DNA of 21,128 bases, taken from the NCBI GenBank assembly GCA_040768665.1, contig JAXGMN010000104.1:1-21128 (forward strand). The letters run 5' to 3'. This stretch comes from JABWBD01 sp040768665. GTDB lineage: Bacteria > Planctomycetota > Planctomycetia > Pirellulales > Thermoguttaceae. Shown in pieces: positions 1 to 8,843 of this stretch. The number at the start of each line of letters is the position of its first letter. Position 1 is the stretch's first letter. Under the pieces are notes generated by a model. It ran no database searches. It was not told the origin of the DNA and worked only from the letters and a program-made list of their open reading frames with translations. A program made the translations under genes and the position numbers.

Positions 1-2
1 CG

Positions 3-1184
3 GCTGTGGCTTTGCTATATCAGGAGCCGCGCCTGACTTGGATTGCAGTCACCTTGGGCTTGACGTTTCTGCTGAGCGGTCTCACGATCCAGCACACCGC
101 GTTGCTACGGCGGAAAATGCAGTTTGGAGTGCTAGCAGTTCTCGATATCGCATCGCTGTCCGCGGGAGCAATCGCCGCCGTGCTTGCCGCATGGGCAAGC
201 TTGGGTTATTGGTCACTCGTTATCATGCACTTGACAACAGTCGTTGTATTGGCGGTAGGAGCCTGGTTTGCAAGCTCATGGCGGCCCGGATGGCCGCGGC
301 GCGGCGCCGGCGTGCGGTCAATGCTAAGCTTTGGAGGTGATCTCGTTGGCTTTGGCGTGGTGAACTACTTCGCCCGGAATCTCGATAACATCCTGATCGG
401 TCGCGTCTGCGGACCGGGCCCGTTGGGACTTTACGCGAGGGCCTACTCCCTGCTCCTTCTGCCAATCGGGCAGATTACTTCCCCGATGACTGCCGTGGCT
501 GTTCCCACACTCAGCCGTTTGCAGAATGTCCCCAATAAGTTCCGGACCTCCTATCTGCGGGCCATCAAACCCATAGCGTACTGCACCATGCCGCTGGTTT
601 GCGCTACCGCTGTTTGTGCACCGGAAATCGTTCAGGTCATACTCGGAAACCAGTGGGGGGAGGCGGCATCGATTTTCCGCGCGTTGAGCCCGGCCGCTCT
701 ATGGCAACCCGTCTGTGCCACCACAGGTTGGGTGTATGTCTCTCTCGGGCAAACGCGCCGGATGCTTATGTGGATTCTGTTGGCGTGTCCGCTGCTGGTC
801 CTGTCGTTCTTTGTTGGGCTACCGTGGGGACCCACCGGCGTGGCCGCCAGCTACAGTGTCTGCAACTGCCTGCTGGTCTATCCGCTATTCGCTTTTGCTT
901 TCTCGAAAGCCCCGGTCAGCGTATCAGATGTCGCCGCAGTATTACATCGTCCGCTAATAGTGGCAATGGTCGTTGGGCTATCAACCGCCGTTGTGCGTGC
1001 GATGATCAGCAACTACAATCCTGCGGTTATTATCTTAGCCGCAGTTGCTTCCGGCACCCTCGGGGCAACGGCGGTTCTAGTGTTGTGGAATGCCGCCCGG
1101 AAAGACGTATTCGAAATTGCCGAATATGCCATGATATTGGTTTACCCCGCACGGCAGCCTATGGGGCGCGAAGAACCAGCATAA
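3..1184 (+). CDS. Polysaccharide flippase (Wzx/MOP family), 5' end cut by the window edge
   Basis: Integral membrane protein that would move lipid-linked polysaccharide repeat units across the inner membrane. The reading frame is open to the left edge, so the N-terminus lies outside; the visible 393 or so codons are short of the family's usual 450-500, so roughly the first two or three helices are missing. A GTG at position 6 is only the first start-like codon visible, not a credible start. Many hydrophobic helices are visible, and the segment NYFARNLDNILIGR at about residues 119-132, followed by LGLYARAYSLLLLP and an ITSPM turn, is typical of the WzxC-like polysaccharide transporter branch. 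The stop overlaps the start of the next gene in TAATG, so the two are translationally coupled. The family call is strong; the substrate cannot be told. Confidence 0.87.
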   Translation, partial: AVALLYQEPRLTWIAVTLGLTFLLSGLTIQHTALLRRKMQFGVLAVLDIASLSAGAIAAVLAAWASLGYWSLVIMHLTTVVVLAVGAWFASSWRPGWPRRGAGVRSMLSFGGDLVGFGVVNYFARNLDNILIGRVCGPGPLGLYARAYSLLLLPIGQITSPMTAVAVPTLSRLQNVPNKFRTSYLRAIKPIAYCTMPLVCATAVCAPEIVQVILGNQWGEAASIFRALSPAALWQPVCATTGWVYVSLGQTRRMLMWILLACPLLVLSFFVGLPWGPTGVAASYSVCNCLLVYPLFAFAFSKAPVSVSDVAAVLHRPLIVAMVVGLSTAVVRAMISNYNPAVIILAAVASGTLGATAVLVLWNAARKDVFEIAEYAMILVYPARQPMGREEPA

Positions 1185-2467
1185 TGACTCTCTCAGCCGG
1201 GAATCACACGAGCCTGCAGGCCGGGAAGAAACTGAGTCAGTCACCAGCAGGACCTGCTGGGCCGATTCGCTCCGGCCGAGAACCGCAACAACCGTGGAGA
1301 CAGGGTTGCCTTGCGGCAACAAGTCTCCATGCGCACGAGCCATTCCGCCTGACTATATATCATGTGATCGCGCTGTTGGTCGTCACCGCGGTGCTCGGGC
1401 CACTGGTGGCCTACGGCGACCTCACGCCCGCCCGAATCGTCTCCGTACTGCTGATGCTGCTCTTGCTGACGCGATTCAGCTCAAGACTCGACTTTTGGAA
1501 GACGTGGCCAACTATTTTCGGACTCGCTTACGCGACGGCGTGGCTGGCGGGTACTGCGAGCCTAAGTCTACCTGCATTTGGAGAAGCAATTGTCTATGTC
1601 GCGTACGGGTTGTTCGCGACGTCGGTGGCCCTGCTGCCCTACCGCGCAAGCTGCACAAACCTCGTCATGGCGGCCATGATCCTGGGTGGCATCTTTGTGG
1701 CAATCACGACGATCCTTCAATGGCACTACGGGCTCACGTTCGGCGCGGAGTTGCCGGTTTTTGTTCACAATGGTGTCGAGCGTGTCGCTGGAATCTTTGG
1801 CGACCCAAACGCAACCGGCGGCTTCACGGCCTGTGCCGCGGTGGCTATGTTATCATGCCTGGTGAGCTTGCCCCAATTACGCGCGCGGTGGAAAATACTC
1901 ATGGTCGGCGTCACACCATTTTATGGGTATGGCTTGTACCTGACCGTCTCCCGCACAGCGATGGCTTCGTTGTTGGCAGGCATGACATGCTGCCTCTTGT
2001 TGTCCAGGAGGAATAACTTTCTGTTCGTCTTACTGCTGGCCGTTTTTGCCACCACGATTCTTAACATCGACGTGGTTTTGCAGGGCCGGGCGATGTCGTT
2101 GTCAGCCGACTATTCGGCGGAACAGAGGAAGCACCACGCCAACGAGTCGCTAGAACGATTCAGGGAAAACATGCTTATTGGATCGGGCGCAATCGACTCA
2201 CCGTATTATGCGCACAACAATTTTCTTGAGGTTTTGGCGTTGGGCGGCCTGATGGGTTTCGTGCCGTTCTGTATAGTCCATCTTGCTATCGCAAAAAAAC
2301 TGTCCGCTGTCTTTCGCCGACCGGATCGTCAAATGCTGCTAAATGTGTTCGTCACGTTCTCCTGTGTCGGTATGGGAATCAGTTGGTTGAACAATGTGTT
2401 GTACTGGCTATTCATCGGTCTGTTACTGCAGGACGGCGATACCGACAGAGGCTACGGTGTCGTCTAG
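1184..2467 (+). CDS. O-antigen ligase / polymerase-like membrane protein (Wzy_C family)
   Basis: Polytopic inner-membrane protein expected to polymerise or ligate polysaccharide repeat units on the periplasmic side. The start ATG at 1184 shares its A with the TAA stop of the flippase; the frame is open further upstream but that part only overlaps the flippase gene. Length is 427 residues. A hydrophilic stretch of about 55 residues precedes the first helix (near residue 59), and roughly ten hydrophobic segments follow. The diagnostic Wzy_C-like part is at about residues 333-362: a GSGAIDSPYYAHNNFLEV loop followed by LALGGLMG and a helix. Also visible is RVAGIFGDPNATGG near residue 200, a motif common in these proteins. 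Sequence alone cannot separate a Wzy polymerase from a WaaL ligase; being next to Wzx favours Wzy. Confidence 0.82.
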   Translation: MTLSAGNHTSLQAGKKLSQSPAGPAGPIRSGREPQQPWRQGCLAATSLHAHEPFRLTIYHVIALLVVTAVLGPLVAYGDLTPARIVSVLLMLLLLTRFSSRLDFWKTWPTIFGLAYATAWLAGTASLSLPAFGEAIVYVAYGLFATSVALLPYRASCTNLVMAAMILGGIFVAITTILQWHYGLTFGAELPVFVHNGVERVAGIFGDPNATGGFTACAAVAMLSCLVSLPQLRARWKILMVGVTPFYGYGLYLTVSRTAMASLLAGMTCCLLLSRRNNFLFVLLLAVFATTILNIDVVLQGRAMSLSADYSAEQRKHHANESLERFRENMLIGSGAIDSPYYAHNNFLEVLALGGLMGFVPFCIVHLAIAKKLSAVFRRPDRQMLLNVFVTFSCVGMGISWLNNVLYWLFIGLLLQDGDTDRGYGVV

Positions 2468-2536
2468 ACGATCTAAAATGCCATTTGGACGAAAAACTCC
2501 AAGCCGCACATCTACCTTCCGCTACTGGTAGTCAAA

Positions 2537-3805
2537 ATGAATGCAATGCCACGAGTCGCAATCGCCAACGCCACGCCGTTTGCTCGCAAGGACGGGCAGG
2601 TTCTTCTTCCGCCGGACGAGTGGAAGTCGCTCATGCAGTGGTTCAGTATCTTTGATCGCGTCACGCTACTGAAGCCCAGTGTTCGTGCAGAAGCGCCATG
2701 CACAGGATGGATGGCTGTTCCGGCACATGTCAGGGCGATTGAATTGTGCAAGCAGGATGGTTCTTTGCTGCGGAGAAGAACCGATACGTTGAGGGCGGCG
2801 CGAGCAGGGTTACATGACGTCGATCTGTTTTACGCAAGAATGCCGAACCGGGAGGCGCTTTGGTGCGACCGCGTCGCATGCCAAGCAAACATACCCCTTC
2901 TCATCGAGTTGCACGGAGACTGGGAAACCGCGATACTTCACGAGGACAGTCAAGCGTTGGCGAGACTCGCTACGCGACGCTGCAGGTCGGCTGTAGCGAA
3001 TCGCAGCCTCCAGCACATGTGCGCGAGAGCATCTTGGGTGGTTTCCATTGGCCCGCGTCTGGCCGAAAAGTACGCACCCCCAGGTACCCCCAGACTAATT
3101 ACGACGAATCACCTCTTGAGTGCCCGCGAATATGCAGAGCGAGAATCCTTCGATTTGCATCATCCGCCGCGAATTCTGTTCGTCGGGGCGATTCAGAGGA
3201 GAAAAGGACTCCATGTGCTTTTTGAATCGCTTCGCAGCCTTCAGCTCGCGGGACGCGAATTTGAGATGGTCCTAGCCGGTACAGGACCGCAGAAGGCTTC
3301 TCTCGCCAACTTCGCCGAGCGCCACGGCTTCGGACCGCGCGTTCGATTTGTGGGGCACGTTCCGCATGGCGTCACGTTATTCGAGCTTTACCGGCAGGCT
3401 GACCTATTCGTGCTGCCGTCGATTGCGGCAGAAGGCGTTCCAAGAGTCACGCATGAAGCCATGGCGAACGGATGCCCGGCTGTAGGCACGGACGTCGGCA
3501 GTATCGCTTGGCAGCTTAGGGAGGATGCTGGAGTTGTTATCCCTCCAAACAACGCCCAGGCGCTTACGCGCGCACTTTCAAACGTCTTGGACTCCTTTGA
3601 ACTCCGCCGAACGCTATCGATGAAAGGGTACCAAAGAAGCCTAGAGCACACTCTGGAGGAACAGCAACTTACGCTCCGGCGCTTCGTCGAACAGCAACTT
3701 GCTACGGAGCCGACCTCTGTGCGCTCGCTTCGGCGAACGCCGCCAAAAGGCTGGTCTGGGCGAGCACACCTAACCGCCAACATGGTCGGGAAAGGACGGT
3801 CATGA
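2537..3805 (+). CDS. Glycosyltransferase, GT4 family (GT-B fold)
   Basis: Predicted cytoplasmic retaining glycosyltransferase of 422 residues adding one sugar from a nucleotide donor to the lipid-linked chain. The C-terminal nucleotide-sugar-binding half begins near residue 211 with RILFVGAIQRRKG, continues with VLAGTGPQ and VRFVGHVPH, and carries the E-x7-E motif as Glu299 and Glu307 (EGVPRVTHE). The N-terminal half begins PRVAIANATPFARKDGQ. No clear Shine-Dalgarno sequence precedes ATG 2537; a second ATG three codons later is possible. The 69 bases before it hold nothing recognisable. The 3' end overlaps the next glycosyltransferase by four bases (ATGA), indicating one operon. Donor and acceptor cannot be predicted. 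Confidence 0.88.
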   Translation: MNAMPRVAIANATPFARKDGQVLLPPDEWKSLMQWFSIFDRVTLLKPSVRAEAPCTGWMAVPAHVRAIELCKQDGSLLRRRTDTLRAARAGLHDVDLFYARMPNREALWCDRVACQANIPLLIELHGDWETAILHEDSQALARLATRRCRSAVANRSLQHMCARASWVVSIGPRLAEKYAPPGTPRLITTNHLLSAREYAERESFDLHHPPRILFVGAIQRRKGLHVLFESLRSLQLAGREFEMVLAGTGPQKASLANFAERHGFGPRVRFVGHVPHGVTLFELYRQADLFVLPSIAAEGVPRVTHEAMANGCPAVGTDVGSIAWQLREDAGVVIPPNNAQALTRALSNVLDSFELRRTLSMKGYQRSLEHTLEEQQLTLRRFVEQQLATEPTSVRSLRRTPPKGWSGRAHLTANMVGKGRS

Positions 3806-4956
3806 ATCGGATTCTACATGTCGTGTACCAGATGGATCCGGGGGGAACAGAAACCTGGCTCATGCACATGCTTCGACAAAGCAAGCGGACCCAGTTCGCA
3901 ATGGACTTTTTGGTCCACACGAGCAAGCAGTGTGCGTATGACTGTGAAATTCGAAAACTGGGGAGCAGGCTATTCGCAGCACCACATCCCTCGCACGTTT
4001 GGGCGCATGGCCGATTTGTCCGCAGCATACTTCGAAGCTTCGGCCCCTACGCTGCAGTTCATGTCCACTGTCACCTTGTAGCAAGCCAACTACTTTGCAT
4101 TTCGGCGCACGAGAAGGTACCCGTCCGAATTCTGCATTCACATAGCGCTAAGTTCGGTTTGCCGCACGGGCTACTCGGTCGGGCGTGGTGGCAGGTGGCG
4201 CGTGCTACGGCAAGACGGTACGCCACCATCGGCCTTGCCTGTTCGGATCTTGCTGCGAGAGCAATGTTTGGCGCCGCATGGAAGAATGACCTGCGCTGGC
4301 GCGTTCTCCCCTGCGGTCTCGACTTTTCCGCATTCGCTGGAAGAGGCGATCGCGAGGAAGTTCGGCACGAACTCGGAATACCGCCAAGGGCGCGCGTCAT
4401 TGGTCATGTTGGCCGCTTCCATACAACCAAGAATCACCGTCTGATTGTGGAAATTGCAGTTGAAGCGGTTCGGCGTGATCCGCACATACATCTTCTGTTA
4501 GTCGGCGACGGCCCCTTACGAAGTGACACTGAACGGGCAGTTGCTCGCGCCGGGCTACAAAGTCACGTGACGTTTGCCGGTCTACGGAACGATGTCCCGC
4601 GTTTGATGACAGCGGCGATGGATACCCTTTTGCTGCCATCATTGCATGAAGGCCTAGGGCTTGTGCTGGTCGAAGCTCAGGCTGCGGGCCTGCCGTGTGT
4701 CTGCTCAAATGTAATACCTCGCGAGGCAGAGATACTGCCTCAGTTGATCACACGTTTGTCGCTATTTGACAGCGCAGCACTCTGGGCCGATTCGCTCCAC
4801 CGTATCCTGTCGGTACCTCGACCGGTCGATTGGCACCAAGCGTTGAACGCTGTACTACAGAGTCGGTACAACTTGCTGCACACGATTTCGGAACTTGAAC
4901 ATGTCTATACACAATCGACAAAACAAAACATCCCAGTGCGGTTCCGTGCCGCGTGA
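3802..4956 (+). CDS. Glycosyltransferase, GT4 family, EpsF-like
   Basis: A 384-residue GT-B glycosyltransferase. The N-terminus MNRILHVVYQMDPGGTETWL is the pattern of the EpsF-like exopolysaccharide transferases, where a glycine-rich loop follows the first strand. The C-terminal domain shows VIGHVGRFHTTKNH, LLLVGDGPLR and the E-x7-E motif as Glu283 and Glu291 (EGLGLVLVE), which binds the donor nucleotide sugar. The start overlaps the previous gene by ATGA, so translational coupling is likely. The 3' end overlaps the beginning of the next, broken, glycosyltransferase by up to 56 bases. Family assignment is firm; sugar specificity is unknown. Confidence 0.9.
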   Translation: MNRILHVVYQMDPGGTETWLMHMLRQSKRTQFAMDFLVHTSKQCAYDCEIRKLGSRLFAAPHPSHVWAHGRFVRSILRSFGPYAAVHVHCHLVASQLLCISAHEKVPVRILHSHSAKFGLPHGLLGRAWWQVARATARRYATIGLACSDLAARAMFGAAWKNDLRWRVLPCGLDFSAFAGRGDREEVRHELGIPPRARVIGHVGRFHTTKNHRLIVEIAVEAVRRDPHIHLLLVGDGPLRSDTERAVARAGLQSHVTFAGLRNDVPRLMTAAMDTLLLPSLHEGLGLVLVEAQAAGLPCVCSNVIPREAEILPQLITRLSLFDSAALWADSLHRILSVPRPVDWHQALNAVLQSRYNLLHTISELEHVYTQSTKQNIPVRFRAA

Positions 4957-6225
4957 CCCGGCCCGGAAGGTCCTATACCTCGCGAGTGGACGAAGCGTCC
5001 TTGGCAGCAATCCAGGCAGGAAGATCTCCTCCATCGTGCGATGTTGGCGCGAGACTGGTGCGACGGTTGAACTTGTCTGCGGTGGGGACCTGCCTGGCGG
5101 AGTCGGCAAGGTGGTTTCAGAGGACCTGAAGCACGCGGCAATGCAGGAGCGTTGGTACCAAAAGGTCGGGATTTTCGCTCCTTTGGTGCAGCATTTCTGA
5201 ACGGCGGGACATTTTGCACAACGCTGCCACCGAAAACCACCTCATGATGGTGGCAAAGCGGTTCTTGCCCGATCTAATTTGGGAAAGGTCAAGCCGTCTA
5301 CACTGTGCAGGAATGCTAGTTGCCAGAAAAATCGGCGTTCCGTACGTCTTGGAATGGAAAGACCATCTTGTCCCTTACCGTCTCTCCTTCTACCGCGGCC
5401 GTGCATTGAAAATGGAGAAGCGAAAGAATCACGAGGCGGATTTCATTGTAGTTGAGTCCGAGGTGCTCCGTCAGTGGCTCATTCAAGAGGAGGCGACGAC
5501 GCGAAAATAATCGTGGCACAGAACGCTGTGGATTCGGCGGAGTTTCAGCATGAAGAGGTGGCGCGGCGCGAGGTCCGGCGGGAGCTTGGGATTGGCGAGC
5601 ACTGCCGCTAGTCGGCTATGTCGGTAGCTACGCGTTCTACCACGATGCCACGAGACTAGTGCTGGCCGCTGACATTGTTCGGCGAAGCGGCCGTAGCGAC
5701 GTTCGGTTCCTGATGGTGGGTCGCGGGAAGGAATACCCATACGCGCGTCGTCTTGCCGAGCGACTGCAACTGATGGACAACTTGCTGATTATGAAACCGT
5801 CGGTGCCGCCAGAGCAGGTGTCTTCAATTCTGTCGGCTCTCGATGTGGCTGTTCTCCCAGGTTCGACTGACATTATTTGCCCCATCAAGGTACAGGAGTA
5901 CATGGCCGCCGGATTGCCCCCGGTTGTGCCAGACTATCCAGCCAACCGCGAAGTAGTTGTGCACGGCAGCACCGGACTGCTATTTCGCCCGAGGGACGAG
6001 CAGTCGCTGGCGGAGTGTCTGCTCCAGTTGGCAGGGAATCCATCCGCATGTCTTAGAATGGGAATTCTCGCCAGAGAAACCGCCGGCAGGTCCTTCAGCT
6101 GGGATCAGACCTGGGGGGCGGCCCTGCGGCGTGTCGTCCGGTCGACAAGACACGGGGTTGTTCAAACCTGCGAGGAAGACGCTTCCGCGCACGGCCCATG
6201 CCAAGGAAGTACCAACGCTGCCTAG
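4901..6225 (+). pseudogene. Glycosyltransferase (GT4-like), interrupted by three frameshifts
   Basis: One glycosyltransferase read in successive frames. Part 1 (4901-5195) gives KVLYLASGRSVLGSNPGRK and VELVCGGDLPGG. Part 2 (5196-5489) gives SERRDILHN, RFLPDLIWERSSRLH, VPYVLEWKDHLVPYRLS and VVESEVLRQWLI. Part 3 (5492-5608) gives GDDAKIIVAQNAVD and RRELGIGEH. Part 4 (5608-6225) gives LVGYVGSYAFYHDATRL, RFLMVGRGKEYPYARR and CPIKVQEYMAAGLPPVVPD, the donor-binding domain. The changes lie at about 5194-5196 (one extra T in a TTT run), 5490-5491 (one base missing) and 5606-5607 (one base missing). Restored length would be about 440 residues, in line with the family. The start is uncertain: ATG 4901, or GTG 4946 with a shorter overlap. 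Because every segment keeps conserved motifs, this is either a very recent pseudogene or local sequence error. Confidence 0.82.
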
Positions 6226-6269
6226 CCGCATACAGGCTCTTGCTGGCCGTTCTCTTGGGAGGTTGAACA

Positions 6270-7670
6270 ATGCGTTTCAATTCACTTGAATTCGTGCTGT
6301 TTGCCATTGTTTTCTTTGCGGCCTGGCCATTCTTACGGAGACGCACATCGGCACGTTGGCTTTGCCTCACGGTTGCGTCCTTCTTCTTTTATGGCTGGTG
6401 GGACTGGCGATTCCTCTTCCTGCTGATCGGGAGCGGAATGATCGACTATGTCGCGGCGTTGTCGATTGTCAGGTGGCCGCGGCACGCGAAGCTTCTGTTG
6501 ATGGTATCGCTTGCGGCCAATCTCGGCTCGCTAGGAGTGTTCAAATACTTCAACTTCTTCATGAGCAATGCAGGATGTGCAGCGGAGCTTTTCGGCTATC
6601 CAAGTACGGCCTATGTGTTTCACATTGCGCTGCCCGTAGGAATCAGCTTCTACACCTTTCAGTCGATGAGTTACACTATCGACGTCTACCGCGGGCAACT
6701 CGCTCCCGTGCGGAACGTGTTTCACTTCTTCGCTTATCTCTCCATGTTTCCACAACTCGTGGCGGGCCCTATTGTCCGTGCTCGCGACTTACTGCCACAA
6801 CTGGAAGATTACCACCAAACAACCGAAGAAGACCGATGGAACGGAACACGACTGATAATAAACGGTTTGTTGAAAAAGATCGTTATTGCGGACTCTGTCG
6901 CGCCAGTCGTCAACGCGGCCTTCGGCGTGACAACCCCTGCCGAGTCGTGCGTATACTGGTGGATTGTAATGGTAATGTTTGCTATACAAATCTACTGCGA
7001 TTTCAGCGGATATAGCGATATCGCCAGAGGACTGGCATTCTGGATGGGGTACAATTTTCCCGTGAACTTTGAGTATCCCTACCTCGCAGTCGGGCTGAGC
7101 GAGTTTTGGTCGCGCTGGCACATATCTTTATCCACGTGGTTTCGCGACTATGTATATATTCCACTTGGCGGTTCTCGCCGCGGAAGCATCAAGGCGTACC
7201 GAAACATGTGGGTCACGATGCTGCTGTCAGGGCTCTGGCATGGAGCCTCGTGGACTTTCGTGGGGTGGGGCGCAGTACACGCTTTATATCTATCCGTTGA
7301 GCGTGCCACGTCCTGGCCGACCAAACTGCGATCCATGCCTTGGGGAGAACCCCTGGGCGTGGTCGCCACGTTTTTGCTTGTCGTCATAGGCTGGGTGTTT
7401 TTTCGAGCAGAGAGCTTCGGCCAAGCGTGGCTCGTCCTGCTCCAATTGATGAGCGTGCACGACCTGAATTTCGCTCTGGCCCAAGCCCTCATCGTCCCGA
7501 AAGCGCTTCTGCTTACAGTAGGGATGATTGGCTGGCATATTGGGACTCTGCTTGGTCCGGAGGTCCGTTGGGATCACCGGTTCTGGCAGCCGGTAGCCTA
7601 TGGCTTATTGCTGGCAGCGTGCGTGTTTTTGCGTGGTCCCGGGCAGGCATTCATCTATTTTCAGTTTTGA
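6270..7670 (+). CDS. MBOAT family O-acyltransferase (AlgI-like)
   Basis: A 466-residue multi-pass membrane acyltransferase of the kind that carries acetyl groups across the inner membrane for polysaccharide O-acetylation. The N-terminus MRFNSLEFVLFAIVFF and the following FFFYGWWDWRFLFLL are characteristic. WFRDYVYIPLGGSRRG precedes the active-site region SGLWHGASWTFVGWGAVHAL, where His324 corresponds to the essential histidine of AlgI-type enzymes and His337 follows it. A strong ribosome site, GGGAGG at 6257-6262, lies seven bases before ATG 6270. The next gene follows after seven bases and encodes an SGNH protein, the usual partner. The acyl group is probably acetyl, inferred from family; the acceptor is presumably the polymer made by this locus. 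Confidence 0.93.
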   Translation: MRFNSLEFVLFAIVFFAAWPFLRRRTSARWLCLTVASFFFYGWWDWRFLFLLIGSGMIDYVAALSIVRWPRHAKLLLMVSLAANLGSLGVFKYFNFFMSNAGCAAELFGYPSTAYVFHIALPVGISFYTFQSMSYTIDVYRGQLAPVRNVFHFFAYLSMFPQLVAGPIVRARDLLPQLEDYHQTTEEDRWNGTRLIINGLLKKIVIADSVAPVVNAAFGVTTPAESCVYWWIVMVMFAIQIYCDFSGYSDIARGLAFWMGYNFPVNFEYPYLAVGLSEFWSRWHISLSTWFRDYVYIPLGGSRRGSIKAYRNMWVTMLLSGLWHGASWTFVGWGAVHALYLSVERATSWPTKLRSMPWGEPLGVVATFLLVVIGWVFFRAESFGQAWLVLLQLMSVHDLNFALAQALIVPKALLLTVGMIGWHIGTLLGPEVRWDHRFWQPVAYGLLLAACVFLRGPGQAFIYFQF

Positions 7671-7677
7671 AACACTT

Positions 7678-8718
7678 ATGTTCGCCATGCTTTTTAACTC
7701 CAGAAGATTTCTTGTGTTGCATCGGCCGCTGCACTCAGTTATGAGTGAACGGACTATATGGAGCATCATCGTGGCCCTGGCGGCCGGCATCTATGTCGGC
7801 GCCTCGCGAGAAAGCAGCCTGAGAGGGCTCCCAAAGGACCTGTTCTATGTTGAAAAGGTCAGTTGGCGTAACTGTGCAGACGTTGTAATCGGGGGAGACT
7901 CTCGTGCACAGGCGGGAGTTTCACCGGTCGAGGTGGAGCGGGTGCTTTCTGGGCCGCGGGTACGAAACTTCGGGTTTGGTGGTCTGGGGTATTCGGAACA
8001 ATACTTAGCCGCGGTAGAAGATGTTCTAGCGCCCGATGCCGCGAGGAAGACCATCCTCCTCGGGATTTGTCCTTCGAATTTTACAACAGGCTATGTTCAT
8101 CAGAACGGCTTCACAGAGTACAGTGGCCGGAGCACTAACGAAAAATGGATAATTCGCCATTTTTCAAGGTTACTTGATTTCTGTCAGCCGGTCCGGCTGG
8201 GCGAGTTCCTTCGGATAGTCTCAGGTACGCGCCGGCCACGACGGGAGATTCAAACATTCGAAAAGCACGGGTGGTTTGCGACGGAGGGGGCAAAGACCGA
8301 TTTCACAGCGGAGCTCAAGAAGCATGAGAATTTCTATAAAGGTACCGCAAACGGCCCCGCTCAAACACAATACATTGAGCTCTTATTGGAAAAGGTGAAG
8401 ACGTGGCGCGCAAGAAAAATCGAGGTCTATGGATTCCGCCCCCCCGTGTGTGAGGAAATCTGGGAGACCGAAAACCGTGATTCGGGCATGGACTGGGACG
8501 ACTTTGTAAAAAAGTTCGTGAATGCGGGAGGTGTTTGGCTGAACGTAGACCGCCGAGCGTACGCCACGTTCGATGGAAGCCATCTGACAAGGGAATCGGC
8601 AATAGAATTGTCGTTTGATCTGGCAACGGCCATTCGGACACGCGTTCAAAGTCCCTCAGAGATTGTGTGGCGGGTGAAAGGAGGCGGCAGGCATCAGTTC
8701 GAAGTTGTCCGCCACTGA
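7678..8718 (+). CDS. SGNH/GDSL-like protein, probable O-acyl transfer partner of the MBOAT enzyme
   Basis: Protein of about 346 residues from ATG 7678 (an ATG at 7687 or 7741 is also possible; the upstream open frame overlaps the MBOAT gene and is not used). A single hydrophobic segment IWSIIVALAAGIYVGA near residues 25-41 looks like a signal anchor, placing the rest in the periplasm. It shows the GDS block VVIGGDSRAQAGVSP with candidate nucleophile Ser75, and a distal D-x-x-H motif at Asp299 and His302 (DGSHLT), together an SGNH-type triad. In DltD-like and AlgJ/AlgX-like systems such proteins take the acyl group exported by the MBOAT protein and place it on the polymer. The pairing with the upstream gene, seven bases away, supports that role. 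I cannot name an exact subfamily. Confidence 0.75.
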   Translation: MFAMLFNSRRFLVLHRPLHSVMSERTIWSIIVALAAGIYVGASRESSLRGLPKDLFYVEKVSWRNCADVVIGGDSRAQAGVSPVEVERVLSGPRVRNFGFGGLGYSEQYLAAVEDVLAPDAARKTILLGICPSNFTTGYVHQNGFTEYSGRSTNEKWIIRHFSRLLDFCQPVRLGEFLRIVSGTRRPRREIQTFEKHGWFATEGAKTDFTAELKKHENFYKGTANGPAQTQYIELLLEKVKTWRARKIEVYGFRPPVCEEIWETENRDSGMDWDDFVKKFVNAGGVWLNVDRRAYATFDGSHLTRESAIELSFDLATAIRTRVQSPSEIVWRVKGGGRHQFEVVRH

Positions 8719-8843
8719 ACAATCGAGGCGACGCGCATGACGGGCGAGCCGTGCGCGTGCCGCTCCGACGAACGAGAACGGGCGCAGCGGATATCGGGAG
8801 CAATCAGAATCAAGACACTCAGACCTCGGGATAGGTGCATCTA

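Noticed and set aside
599..1183. Upstream extension of the Wzy-like frame across the end of the flippase gene
   Set aside because: The extension is cysteine- and arginine-rich and non-membrane, while the flippase frame carries the real protein; the ATG at 1184 overlapping the flippase stop is the sensible start.
5190..5611. Programmed ribosomal frameshifting as the reason for the broken glycosyltransferase
   Set aside because: Three shifts in mixed directions at sites without slippery heptamers or following stem-loops, in a family not known for recoding.
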